Source of the DNA: CAUZIZ01 sp047514575
GTDB taxonomy: Bacteria; Acidobacteriota; UBA6911; RPQK01; JAJDTT01
Assembly (NCBI GenBank): GCA_047514575.1
Contig: JAKZYH010000011.1
Coordinates: 1 to 10,844 of the forward strand
Reading direction: 5' to 3'
DNA length: 10,844 bases
This document shows positions 1-7,177 of this stretch, piece by piece (the stretch's first letter is position 1; each line of letters opens with the position of its first letter). The notes below the pieces were generated by a model. The model was not told the origin of the DNA. It did not search any database and saw only the letters and a list, made by a program, of their open reading frames with translations. A program made the position numbers and the translations under genes.

Positions 1-2
1 CC

Positions 3-848
3 ATAGATGTGGCCAAGCTGGCAGCCCTCGCGAGCAGCAATGGTGGCTACTCCCGAGACTACGAAAAGGGAGTCAACATCCAACAGGAGAGCCTTCCCCT
101 CATCGCCATACCCACCACTTCTGGCAGTGGCAGCGAGGCCACGCCCTACAGCGTCATCAACAGCGCGGAGACGGGCCGAAAATTCACGGTAACTGATGCC
201 TCGCTCTACCCCAAGCATGCTCTCGTCGACCCAAGACTTACCCTCGGGCTTCCGCCTCGTTTCACACTCGCTTCAGGACTGGACGCATGGGTCCACCTGT
301 TGGAGGCCTACCTGAGTCGACAAGGGGACTCCCGGCTGGATTTCTTGATCGAGTCCACCTCTCGTGTCCTCTACGAAAATCTCGCTCAGGCGATCGCTCA
401 GCCACAGAATCTGTCGGCTAGAACTCATATGGCCGAAGCCGCGACCATCGCGGGAATGGTGATCTCTCAAGTAAGGACTGGGCTGATCCACACACTTTCC
501 GTGGCTCTGGCTCCATTCTCTGACCTTCCCCATGGCCTACTGAACGCGACAATTACTCCGCATGTTCTGGAATTCAACTCCGGAGAGAACGGCGGTAGGC
601 TCTGCGCCCTGGTCGAGGCAATGACCGATGCGCCCTTCTCAACCGAACCCAAGGCAATTGAGTTGCTTCGACACTGGTTGGAGGAACTAGGTGTAACCAC
701 CCGCCTCTCGCTGGAGACAACAGATCGGGAAGTCAACCAGATGATCCAGAGAGTCCGTCAGGATGCAGGCCTGACGGCTGTCAACCCGAAAGCCTTTTCG
801 GATCATGACCTGGAAACTCTATTGCGAGGAATTCTCAAAAAGGGATAA
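3..848 (+). CDS. Iron-containing alcohol dehydrogenase, 5'-partial; probable phosphonoacetaldehyde (or sulfoacetaldehyde) reductase
   Basis: The reading frame is open to the left edge and begins in the middle of the protein. Its first residues, IDVAKLAAL, match the end of the nucleotide-binding GGGSxxDxAK motif of group III Fe-ADHs, so about 90-100 N-terminal residues lie outside the window; the internal GTG at 9 is not the real start. Counting from that GTG, PTTSGSGSEAT is at 35-45. The four metal ligands of the family are all visible: D92 and H96 in LDAWVHLLEAY, H161 in GLIHTLS, and H175 in LPHGLLNA. The enzyme should be a cytosolic NAD(P)H-dependent aldehyde reductase. Family members in phosphonate clusters (PhpC, FomC) reduce phosphonoacetaldehyde to 2-hydroxyethylphosphonate, and a relative (SarD) reduces sulfoacetaldehyde. 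The decarboxylase pair that follows after 7 bases makes exactly such an aldehyde. The family is certain; the substrate is inferred from context. Confidence 0.85.
   Translation: MDVAKLAALASSNGGYSRDYEKGVNIQQESLPLIAIPTTSGSGSEATPYSVINSAETGRKFTVTDASLYPKHALVDPRLTLGLPPRFTLASGLDAWVHLLEAYLSRQGDSRLDFLIESTSRVLYENLAQAIAQPQNLSARTHMAEAATIAGMVISQVRTGLIHTLSVALAPFSDLPHGLLNATITPHVLEFNSGENGGRLCALVEAMTDAPFSTEPKAIELLRHWLEELGVTTRLSLETTDREVNQMIQRVRQDAGLTAVNPKAFSDHDLETLLRGILKKG
840..845 (+). promoter_or_regulatory. Ribosome binding site for the decarboxylase alpha subunit
   Basis: AAGGGA lies 10 bases before ATG 856 and overlaps the last codons and stop of the dehydrogenase gene. It supports 856 over the in-frame start at 805, which lies inside the upstream gene. 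The overlap is consistent with translational coupling. Confidence 0.5.
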
Positions 849-855
849 CCGTCTC

Positions 856-1383
856 ATGAACAGCGTATCGTTGCGACTGGACGATCGGGGTAGAAGCGTC
901 AATCCCTTCATCTGTTCCAGCTCCCAGCTGGCGTCGGCTCTGCAAGAGTCATGCGACTGGTTCTCAGGCGTTCCTGACAGCATGTTTCGAAAGGTCCAAC
1001 CGCTGTTGGCCCCCTACTTGACCGCTCCCCGGGAAAATCACGCGATCGCTTCGGCTTTCGGGGCTCGCCTGGGGGGAAAGAGACCCTGCGTGATGATGCA
1101 GAACAGCGGCCTCGGCCTGTGTGGCGACGCCCTCTATGGCCTCTTCCATCTTTATGGAATGGGCGTTCTATTGCTGATTACCTGGAGGGGGGAGCTCGAA
1201 TGGGAGGAGCCGCAGCACCAGCACTGGGGCCAACGGACCCTCGAGTACCTTTCGGTGCTCGATGTTCCGGTATTTGATATTCAAACCCTTGGCCTCCGCG
1301 GGCTTGCCGAGGCATCCAGCAAGGCCTTTGTCGAAAACTGCCCTGTGGCGGCAGTGCTGCACCGAGGCAACATCGATGAATAG
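856..1383 (+). CDS. TPP-dependent phosphonopyruvate/sulfopyruvate decarboxylase, alpha (PYR-domain) subunit
   Basis: This 175-residue protein matches the N-terminal half of phosphonopyruvate decarboxylase (Ppd/AepY) and the ComD subunit of sulfopyruvate decarboxylase. After about 20 extra N-terminal residues come the FSGVPDSM motif (37-43), the ENHAIASAFGARLGGK stretch carrying E60 (the glutamate that activates the TPP aminopyrimidine), MQNSGLG (81-87), and TWRGE followed by EEPQH (109-121). The EPQH block is usual in Ppd-type enzymes. After MQNSGLG the sequence reads LCGDALYGL instead of the commoner NxVNPLxSL, so this is a divergent member. It has no TPP diphosphate motif and must pair with the next gene, whose start overlaps its stop by 8 bases. 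The expected reaction is 3-phosphonopyruvate to phosphonoacetaldehyde plus CO2, in the cytosol. Sulfopyruvate as substrate cannot be excluded from sequence alone. Confidence 0.85.
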   Translation: MNSVSLRLDDRGRSVNPFICSSSQLASALQESCDWFSGVPDSMFRKVQPLLAPYLTAPRENHAIASAFGARLGGKRPCVMMQNSGLGLCGDALYGLFHLYGMGVLLLITWRGELEWEEPQHQHWGQRTLEYLSVLDVPVFDIQTLGLRGLAEASSKAFVENCPVAAVLHRGNIDE

Positions 1384-1861
1384 GGCAGAAGCCATCCGTC
1401 AAATCGTCAAACGGCACTCGAATGCCGCCATCATCTTCTGCAACGGACTGACCTCTCGAGAGGCCAGCTGCGTAGCCGATCGACCCGGCAACTTCTACCT
1501 GCTACACGGCATGGGGGAGGCACTATCAGTAGGCATCGGACTCCGCTCAGCTCGTACCGACCTCTCGGTGGTCGTCGTCGACGGCGATGGAAACGCCTCG
1601 ATGGGCCTCTCAGCCTGGAATCTTCTACCGATCGACGGTCTTCACTACTACATACTGGACAACGGCAGCTACGAAACTACTGGTTCCCAACCCACGCCTC
1701 CTCTCAGGGTGCAACATCCCTCAGTCCAGCGGGTGCAGATCGAACCGGGAGTCCTGGGAGCTCCACTCCCTCCTCCCCCGGAGCGGACTTGCGCGGCTTT
1801 CCTGGGATGGCTGGGCACCCAGAGGGGCGCCCAAAAAGGAAATATGACCCATGCAGAATAG
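1376..1861 (+). CDS. TPP-dependent phosphonopyruvate/sulfopyruvate decarboxylase, beta (PP-domain) subunit, shortened
   Basis: This 161-residue protein carries the TPP/Mg site of the decarboxylase. SREA (27-30) and LLHGMGEALSVGIGL (42-56) match the region before the site. The diphosphate motif begins at DGDGNASM (69-76) and ends at LDNGSYETTGSQPT (94-107), giving D71 and N96 as Mg ligands. The start ATG 1376 has GAGG 8 bases upstream and sits inside the last codons of the alpha gene (ATGAATAG overlap). In family members, roughly 45 residues separate GGQPT from the late (F)IEVxVxPG strand. Here GSQPT is followed after about 11 residues by VQRVQIEPG and a terminal FLGWLG helix, so 30-35 residues seem to be missing. 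No other frame supplies the lost segment. It is either a compact natural variant or an internally deleted, perhaps weakened, subunit. The gene runs 11 bases into the NeuB-like gene. Confidence 0.8.
   Translation: MNRAEAIRQIVKRHSNAAIIFCNGLTSREASCVADRPGNFYLLHGMGEALSVGIGLRSARTDLSVVVVDGDGNASMGLSAWNLLPIDGLHYYILDNGSYETTGSQPTPPLRVQHPSVQRVQIEPGVLGAPLPPPPERTCAAFLGWLGTQRGAQKGNMTHAE
1836..1841 (+). promoter_or_regulatory. Ribosome binding site for the NeuB-like synthase
   Basis: AAGGAA, 9 bases before ATG 1851, lies inside the last codons of the decarboxylase beta subunit. It decides the NeuB start and indicates coupled translation of the two genes. Confidence 0.5.
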
Positions 1862-2903
1862 ACAAATCAGGTTGAAGCACACCGCAGTAGGCGACGGCCG
1901 TCCTTGCAGCCTGGTAGCCGAGATCGGACTCAATCACAATGGAAACGCCGCTACGGCCCACGAGCTCGTCGAGGCTGCTGCCAAAGCAGGAGCTAACCTC
2001 GTCAAATTCCAGAAGCGCTCTCCGGCCGATCTGGCGACCGAAGCTTTTCTGGATGCCCCCTTTCCAAAGTGTCCGCAACTAGGACAGACTCAACGTGAGG
2101 TTCGAACTCGTCTGGAACTCTCGTTGGATGAGTTCAGAGAGCTTCGCAGTCATTCCGATGAACTCGGTCTGACCTTCTCCATATCCGTATTCGATCTGCC
2201 CAGTCTCGAGACAGCGCTGGAGCTTGAGGTCGAGATGCTCAAACTCGCCAGCCACAGTATCACCAACTCGAGGCTGCTCCAGGAAGCCGCCTCTACCGGT
2301 ATCCCCCTGGTGGTCAGTATGGGAGCCGCAAGTTGGGAAGAGAGGGACAAGGCATTCGAGATGCTTGAGAAGAGTCCCTTAGTGCTTCTTCACTGCATCA
2401 GCTCCTACCCCTGTCCCGACGAGATCATCAAACTGGATACGATGACCGAGTTGCGCCAACGGTACGGCCAATTGGTCGGTTACAGTGGCCATGAAACCGG
2501 CACGGACGTCTCGTTGGCCGCCTCTGTATTGGGTGCCTGCATGGTGGAGCGACACTTCACTCTCGACAGATCCATGGTCGGACTGGACCATGCTCTGAGC
2601 CTGGAACCAGGTGAGTTTGCGGACCTGGAGCGTCGGATTCGCAGACTCGAGAAAGCACGTGGCATCACAGCCGGTATCGCCGAAGAGGAGATGGCGGCAC
2701 GACAGAACTACCACGTGGCAATCTGTGCCTCGCGCCTGATCCAACCGGGAGAAGTCATCCTGGCTTCTGACCTGGTGTGTAAGCAGCCACTTGGTGAGCC
2801 CGGTCTCTCCTTCTCCGGCTTGGAATTGGATCACGTCATCGGAAAGCGGCCTCTCACGGCGCTTGGCCCCGACCAGCCCATACCCAGGACGGCGATCCAG
2901 TGA
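1851..2903 (+). CDS. NeuB-family PEP-condensing synthase (N-acetylneuraminate/nonulosonate synthase-like) with SAF domain
   Basis: The product is 350 residues, close to meningococcal NeuB (349). A TIM-barrel catalytic domain spans about 15-280: VAEIGLNHNG (22-31, E24), VKFQ (51-54), LHCISSYPCPDEII (180-193), GYSGHETG (210-217), and ERHFTLDRSMVGLDHALS (233-250). H214 and H235 align with the metal-binding histidines of NeuB. A C-terminal SAF/antifreeze-like domain spans about 287-346 (SRLIQPGEVI, VIGKRPL). Family enzymes condense PEP with an N-acyl-hexosamine-type aldehyde to give a nine-carbon alpha-keto acid. The acceptor-binding Arg of NeuB, normally in a KRPG-like block, appears here as KQPLGEPG (311-318), with Q312 at the Arg position, so the acceptor may not be ManNAc. 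The start ATG has AAGGAA 9 bases upstream and overlaps the beta gene by 11 bases, marking the same operon. It is not possible to say whether it acts on the phosphonate branch or on a parallel sugar branch. Confidence 0.88.
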   Translation: MQNRQIRLKHTAVGDGRPCSLVAEIGLNHNGNAATAHELVEAAAKAGANLVKFQKRSPADLATEAFLDAPFPKCPQLGQTQREVRTRLELSLDEFRELRSHSDELGLTFSISVFDLPSLETALELEVEMLKLASHSITNSRLLQEAASTGIPLVVSMGAASWEERDKAFEMLEKSPLVLLHCISSYPCPDEIIKLDTMTELRQRYGQLVGYSGHETGTDVSLAASVLGACMVERHFTLDRSMVGLDHALSLEPGEFADLERRIRRLEKARGITAGIAEEEMAARQNYHVAICASRLIQPGEVILASDLVCKQPLGEPGLSFSGLELDHVIGKRPLTALGPDQPIPRTAIQ

Positions 2904-2908
2904 TTCAA

Positions 2909-2968
2909 TTGGTTTCAGGTTGAAGGCTCCAAGTTACAGATTTCCGTTTGCAGACACCTTGAAACCAA
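2909..2968. repeat. Imperfect inverted repeat downstream of the NeuB-like gene
   Basis: TTGGTTTCA (2909-2917) is exactly complementary to TGAAACCAA (2960-2968). Allowing a one-base bulge, the pairing extends by GGT/ACC to about 12 pairs around a loop of about 39 bases. It begins 6 bases after the NeuB stop codon. No T-run follows, so an intrinsic terminator is not demonstrated. It may be an RNA structure at the operon end or a small degenerate repeat. The rest of the 2904-3169 gap shows no gene, tRNA or convincing promoter. Confidence 0.35.
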
Positions 2969-3154
2969 CTCACGCAGCGCCGCGAATGACTTGACTCATT
3001 GGCAGGATGTGCCCAGGCTCCGAGGAGAGAGCAGGACAACTCTTCCCCACGCAGTGACGCGCAATCCCCACTATCCCTTCGAAGTTTCCCGCCGAACGAT
3101 TCGACCTCGCTGGGAGGATTGTACCTGGGTAGGTCGTCGGCGTATCATCGGCCG

Positions 3155-3159
3155 CGGGA
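3155..3159 (+). promoter_or_regulatory. Ribosome binding site that selects GTG 3170
   Basis: GGGAG lies 10 bases before GTG 3170. The upstream in-frame ATG at 2999 would give an N-terminus incompatible with a signal peptide, so this site is the better support for the start. Confidence 0.4.
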
Positions 3160-3169
3160 GACTCGAATC

Positions 3170-4492
3170 GTGTTTATTCCCCGAACCTGCCAGACCCAGC
3201 CCAAGCGCTCCCCAAAGATCGGCACACCCAGCTTCAAATCCTGCCTGCTGCTCTTGAGCCTCGGTGTCCACATTTGGCTGAGCTCTCTCCAAGCGGAGGA
3301 TTGGCCCAGATGGAGAGGTCCCCGTAGTGACGGGACCTGGAGAGGACCCAGATTAGCTCAAACCTGGCCCCAGGGCGGGCTGCAACGGCAGTGGGTTCAG
3401 TCAGTCGGGAGTGGCTATTCCGGGGTGACCGTAGCCGGAAACCGCGTCGTTACCATGGACCGACTGACGAAGCCGGCTGAGGTCGAGAGGGTCCTGTGCT
3501 TCGACGCCGGGACTGGGGATCCCGATTGGGTCTACCAATATCCGGTGGAATACGGCGATCTCCAATACGGCAGCGGACCTCGGTCGGCTCCAACGATTTT
3601 CCAGGGTCGCGTCTATTCGCTGGGTGCTATGGGCAATCTCACTTGCCTCGATGCAAGGGACGGAAGCTTGATCTGGGCCGTCGATCTACGCCAGCGGTAT
3701 CAGGGACGCCCCCCCACCTGGGGCTACGCCGCATCTCCCCTGATCTTCGGAGACGCTTTGATCGTTCAGCCGGGTGGACCCGAGGGAAACAGCCTCGTCG
3801 CTCTTGATCGTCGTAGCGGGAGCGAGATCTGGAAGAATCTACAGGACCAGGCTGCCTATGCAACTCCCATCATCATCCAACGCAATGACCGTCAGCAGTT
3901 GATCTCCTGGTCTCCATCGCACATTCGCGGTTTGGACCCCCAGAGTGGTGAGCTGCTCTGGAAAATCCCCTACGAAGTGCGCCTCGGTGTCTCCATAGCA
4001 AGTCCGATTTTCGTCGAAGACTTGGTCATTGTCAGCGCCTACTGGAAGGGATCCAAAGCGATTCGACTGGGCTCCGAGAACGGAAAGGCCGAGCTGCTGT
4101 GGGAAGAGAATCGCTTTCTTCGGGCCCTCATGTCCCCTCCTCTGCATCGTGCCGGCTACGGCTATCTCCTGGATAAGAGACACGGCCTGACATGCTTCGA
4201 GCTCACCACTGGCAAAAAGATCTGGGACGATTCCAATCAGATGACTCCCTCCGGCCAGAATCCTCATGCTAGCCTGGTTTGGCTCAACGACCAGGACCGC
4301 GCCATTATTCTCAATTCTGACGGAGATCTGATCCTGGCTCGTCTCAACCCTGATGGCTACCAAGAACTTACTCGCGCCAACATCATCGGCAAAACCTGGG
4401 CGCATCCCGCCTACACCGGAACCAGTGTCTATGCCCGAAGCGACACCGAATTGGTCTCGGTTAAATTGCCTCTGGCAGAACCCGAGGAGTAG
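3170..4492 (+). CDS. Secreted PQQ-like beta-propeller repeat protein
   Basis: I place the start at GTG 3170 (440 residues). It has GGGAG 10 bases upstream and yields a signal peptide: a basic N-region, the hydrophobic core CLLLLSLGVHIWLSSL (25-40), and likely cleavage after LQA. The frame is open back to 2999, but that extension is Ser/Pro/Arg-rich, would bury the signal peptide and looks untranslated. The mature protein opens with DWPRWRGPRSDG (44-55), the usual first block of this family in Planctomycetota and relatives. Blades of the PQQ-like type follow: LCFDAGTGDPDW, LTCLDARDGSLIW, LVALDRRSGSEIW, IRGLDPQSGELLW and LTCFELTTGKKIW. Such WD-like propellers often have no bound PQQ, and no catalytic function can be assigned. 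It probably acts in the periplasm as a binding or scaffold protein. It precedes the cytochrome-domain gene by 69 bases, which contain a separate promoter candidate. Confidence 0.82.
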   Translation: MFIPRTCQTQPKRSPKIGTPSFKSCLLLLSLGVHIWLSSLQAEDWPRWRGPRSDGTWRGPRLAQTWPQGGLQRQWVQSVGSGYSGVTVAGNRVVTMDRLTKPAEVERVLCFDAGTGDPDWVYQYPVEYGDLQYGSGPRSAPTIFQGRVYSLGAMGNLTCLDARDGSLIWAVDLRQRYQGRPPTWGYAASPLIFGDALIVQPGGPEGNSLVALDRRSGSEIWKNLQDQAAYATPIIIQRNDRQQLISWSPSHIRGLDPQSGELLWKIPYEVRLGVSIASPIFVEDLVIVSAYWKGSKAIRLGSENGKAELLWEENRFLRALMSPPLHRAGYGYLLDKRHGLTCFELTTGKKIWDDSNQMTPSGQNPHASLVWLNDQDRAIILNSDGDLILARLNPDGYQELTRANIIGKTWAHPAYTGTSVYARSDTELVSVKLPLAEPEE

Positions 4493-4497
4493 TCTGT

Positions 4498-4515
4498 GCC
4501 TGAATCGGGTCAGGC
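4498..4515 (+). terminator. Short stem-loop after the propeller gene, weak terminator candidate
   Basis: GCCTGA (4498-4503) pairs perfectly with TCAGGC (4510-4515) around the six-base loop ATCGGG, 6 bases after the stop codon. There is no T-run behind it, so Rho-independent termination is only a possibility. Confidence 0.25.
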
Positions 4516-4523
4516 TGATATGA

Positions 4524-4551
4524 TTGACTTCCCTGGCTACTTTCGTCTAAT
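4524..4551 (+). promoter_or_regulatory. Sigma70-like promoter for the cytochrome-domain/DUF1501 unit, probably leaderless
   Basis: TTGACT (4524-4529) and TCTAAT (4546-4551) are separated by 16 bases. Each matches five of six positions of the sigma70 -35 and -10 consensus. Transcription would start about 7 bases after the -10 box, at 4557-4559, only 3-5 bases before ATG 4562. There is no Shine-Dalgarno sequence in front of that ATG, so the transcript is predicted to be leaderless or nearly so. The prediction is by eye and the 16-base spacing is slightly short. Confidence 0.45.
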
Positions 4552-4561
4552 TAAATAGACT

Positions 4562-7174
4562 ATGCAGACATTGAGCAGAAGCTGCCTTCTCATCCTGGCA
4601 TTGCTTTCCACCTGGAACCTGCTCAGTGAGGCAGCTGTAGCTCAGTCCAACCCACTGCCACCAGCCGCCGAGAGACAGGTCGACTTCTCCAGAGACATCG
4701 AACCGATCCTTAGCAGTCGCTGTATCTTGTGCCACGGCACCGGACAGCAAATGAAGAGTTTGCGGCTGGACAATCGCCAAGACGCACTCCGTGGAGGTGA
4801 GTCCGGGAAGGTAATCCTGCCTGGAAATAGCGCAGCCAGCAAGCTCATCCATCTGGTCGGAGCCATCAACCCCGACAGGGTCATGCCTCCTGCCGGCGAC
4901 CGGCTGACCGCCGCAGAGGTTGGCACCCTGCGAGCCTGGATCGATCAAGGAGCCGAATGGGCTTTGGATGACCCTGCAGCCGCGAAGCAGACCACAGTAG
5001 CTGAGGATTCAGGCCACTGGTCTTTTCGTCCTCTACACCGCCCTCCGGAACCCAGCGTCAGCAAGAGTGCCTGGGCGAAGAATGCGATTGATAGCTTCGT
5101 CCTGGCCCGACTTGAAAGGGAGGGCATCGATCCCTCTCCGGAAGCGAACAAAGCCACCCTGATCAGGCGACTCAGCCTAGACCTGATAGGACTTCCCCCA
5201 TCCGCCAGTGAGGTCGCCGGCTTCCTGAAGGACGACCGACCTGAGGCCTACGAACGTCTGGTAGACCAGCTTCTCAACTCACCCCACTATGGGGAGAGGT
5301 GGGCTCGTTATTGGCTCGATCTTGCCCGCTACTCGGATAGCGATGGTTATCGGCAGGATGACTTCAGACCCCATGCCTGGCGCTACCGACACTGGGTGAT
5401 TGAGGCCTTCAATCGGGACATGCCCTTCGACCAGTTCACAATCGAGCAGATTGCCGGCGATGTGCTTCCCGGCTCCACCATCGAACAGAAAGTTGCCACC
5501 GGGTTCCACCGCAACACCCCCAGCAACCGTGAAGGGGGTACCGATATGAACCAGTTCCGTTTCGAACAGGTGATCAATCGGACCAACGCGGTGGGAACGG
5601 TGTGGCTGGGGCTGACAGTGGGCTGTGCTCAATGCCACGATCACAAGTACGATCCGCTGAGTCAAAAGGAGTATTACCAGCTCTTTGCCTTTTTCAATGA
5701 CGCCGAAGAGACGAACATCGACGCGCCTCTCCCCGGCGAGCTGGGGCCCTATCTGCAGGAGGCTGATTCCTATCGCCGGAAACGGCGTGCTCTGCTGGAG
5801 AAATACAGGGTCCCGGATCGGCAGCCTTCCTGGGAGAAGAAGATGTTAGAGGCCATGGCCAATCCTGGAAAATGGCAAAACTGGGACAAGGCCGTCGGTA
5901 CCCTGAGGGTCGGAGACATGCATCCGGTCTACGGCATGGGCGAGAAGATACTCCGAAGTCCTCCGGCTCAGCGGAGAGAGAAGGAAGCAAAGATCCTCAA
6001 CGATCACTACGTTCGCTACAGTTCCCAGGTAGTCCCGAAAAAAGTCTATGAAGAAGAACTCAATTTCGACCAGCTGCTGAAGGAACTGAAGGAGTTGGAC
6101 GCTGCCTTTCCTGCCCTGAGCCAGGCCCAAACGATTGCCACCGAGAAGAATCCGCGCCAGACAAACCTTTACGTGAGGGGCAATTTCAAACAACCCGGCG
6201 CAGCGGTGGAACCAGGAACACCTGGATTCCTACACGCATCATCCGAGCATCCGGGGGCTTCAAGAGTGGGGCTGGCGAAATGGATCGTCAGTGAGGAAAA
6301 TCCATTGACCTCCCGGGTTATTACGAACCGATTCTGGCAGGAGCTCTTCGGCCGTGGGATCGTTTCCACTTCGGAAGATTTCGGGACACAGGGCAGCAAG
6401 CCAAGTCACCCCGAGCTCCTGGACTGGCTCGCCTGCGAGTTTCGTGACAAGGGCTGGAGCACGAAGCGTCTGATCAAGACTATCGTGTTATCAGCCACCT
6501 ATCGCCAAGTCTCCAAACCACGACCCGATCTGGAGGTGCGTGATCCCAACAATGTTCTCCTCGCACGCCAATCACGGACACGGCTTTCCGCAGAACTGAT
6601 CTGGGACTCTGCCCTTGCGGTCAGCGGACTCCTCAATCCCGCCGTGGGAGGAAAGAGCGTGCGTCCCCCTCGTCCCAAGGCAGTGCAGAAGCGCGGCACT
6701 TGGGTCGAAAGCAAGGGCCCCGATCGCTATCGGCGCGGCCTCTACATTCAGTATCAGCGCATGTCACCCTATCCCTTCATGACGAACTTCGATATGCCTC
6801 CTGGCTACACTCCAGCTTGTTATCGAGGACGATCCAACACCCCTCTCCAGGCCCTGAATCTGCTGAACGATCCAGTCTTCTACGAGGCCGCCCGCGCCCT
6901 CGCCGTGAGGATCTTGACGGAGTCCTCCGACGATTCCGAGGATCGTCTGAACCATGCTTTCCGACTTTGCCTGGGTCGGACTCCGGATCGCGAGGAACAG
7001 CAGTGGCTGATTGGGGCGATCCAACAGCAGACAGAAATTCTCGAGAGGGAACAGGGCCTGGCTCACGCCACACTGCCCCTCGAGCTCCCGGGCATCAAGC
7101 CGATCGATGCAGCCGCCTGGGTTGGAGCTTCCCGAGTACTCTTAAATCTGGATGAGTTCATAACCAGGGAGTAG
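4562..7174 (+). CDS. PSCyt1-DUF1549-DUF1553 exported cytochrome-domain protein
   Basis: This 870-residue protein starts with a signal peptide (LLILALLSTWNLL core, cleavage near AVA at 25-27). The PSCyt1 domain (about 40-135) has the c-type heme motif CILCH (C54, C57, H58) and a possible axial Met108 in RVMPPAGD. DUF1549/PSCyt2 (about 172-383) contains DLIGLPP, HYGERWARYWLDLARYSDS and a second CxxCH, CAQCHDHKYDP (C355, C358, H359). A charged linker of about 150 residues (KR/E-rich, 395-530) follows. DUF1553/PSD1 (about 565-825) contains LTSRVITNRFWQELFGRGIV, DFGTQGSKPSHPELLDWLA, SATYRQ, and TPLQALNLLNDP. It is therefore expected to be a periplasmic di-heme-type protein. The family is abundant in Planctomycetota and Verrucomicrobiota, where it usually sits beside a DUF1501 gene as here, but its reaction is unknown. 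Length and domain order are normal, with no sign of frameshift. The start codon has no RBS; see the leaderless promoter. Confidence 0.93.
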   Translation: MQTLSRSCLLILALLSTWNLLSEAAVAQSNPLPPAAERQVDFSRDIEPILSSRCILCHGTGQQMKSLRLDNRQDALRGGESGKVILPGNSAASKLIHLVGAINPDRVMPPAGDRLTAAEVGTLRAWIDQGAEWALDDPAAAKQTTVAEDSGHWSFRPLHRPPEPSVSKSAWAKNAIDSFVLARLEREGIDPSPEANKATLIRRLSLDLIGLPPSASEVAGFLKDDRPEAYERLVDQLLNSPHYGERWARYWLDLARYSDSDGYRQDDFRPHAWRYRHWVIEAFNRDMPFDQFTIEQIAGDVLPGSTIEQKVATGFHRNTPSNREGGTDMNQFRFEQVINRTNAVGTVWLGLTVGCAQCHDHKYDPLSQKEYYQLFAFFNDAEETNIDAPLPGELGPYLQEADSYRRKRRALLEKYRVPDRQPSWEKKMLEAMANPGKWQNWDKAVGTLRVGDMHPVYGMGEKILRSPPAQRREKEAKILNDHYVRYSSQVVPKKVYEEELNFDQLLKELKELDAAFPALSQAQTIATEKNPRQTNLYVRGNFKQPGAAVEPGTPGFLHASSEHPGASRVGLAKWIVSEENPLTSRVITNRFWQELFGRGIVSTSEDFGTQGSKPSHPELLDWLACEFRDKGWSTKRLIKTIVLSATYRQVSKPRPDLEVRDPNNVLLARQSRTRLSAELIWDSALAVSGLLNPAVGGKSVRPPRPKAVQKRGTWVESKGPDRYRRGLYIQYQRMSPYPFMTNFDMPPGYTPACYRGRSNTPLQALNLLNDPVFYEAARALAVRILTESSDDSEDRLNHAFRLCLGRTPDREEQQWLIGAIQQQTEILEREQGLAHATLPLELPGIKPIDAAAWVGASRVLLNLDEFITRE

Positions 7175-7177
7175 ACT

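Noticed and set aside
2991..2996. TTGACT as a -35 box for the propeller gene
   Set aside because: No acceptable -10 hexamer lies 15-19 bases downstream. The surrounding AATGACTTGACTCATT is only a short imperfect palindrome.
2999..3169. N-terminal extension of the propeller gene from ATG 2999
   Set aside because: It is in frame but Ser/Pro/Arg-rich with no RBS support, and would place the signal peptide about 80 residues into the protein. GTG 3170 fits better.
3839..4405. Long minus-strand open frame (188 codons) opposite the propeller gene
   Set aside because: It is antisense to a clear PQQ-repeat protein with strong family motifs. The minus frame shows no recognisable domain or RBS and is a codon-bias shadow.
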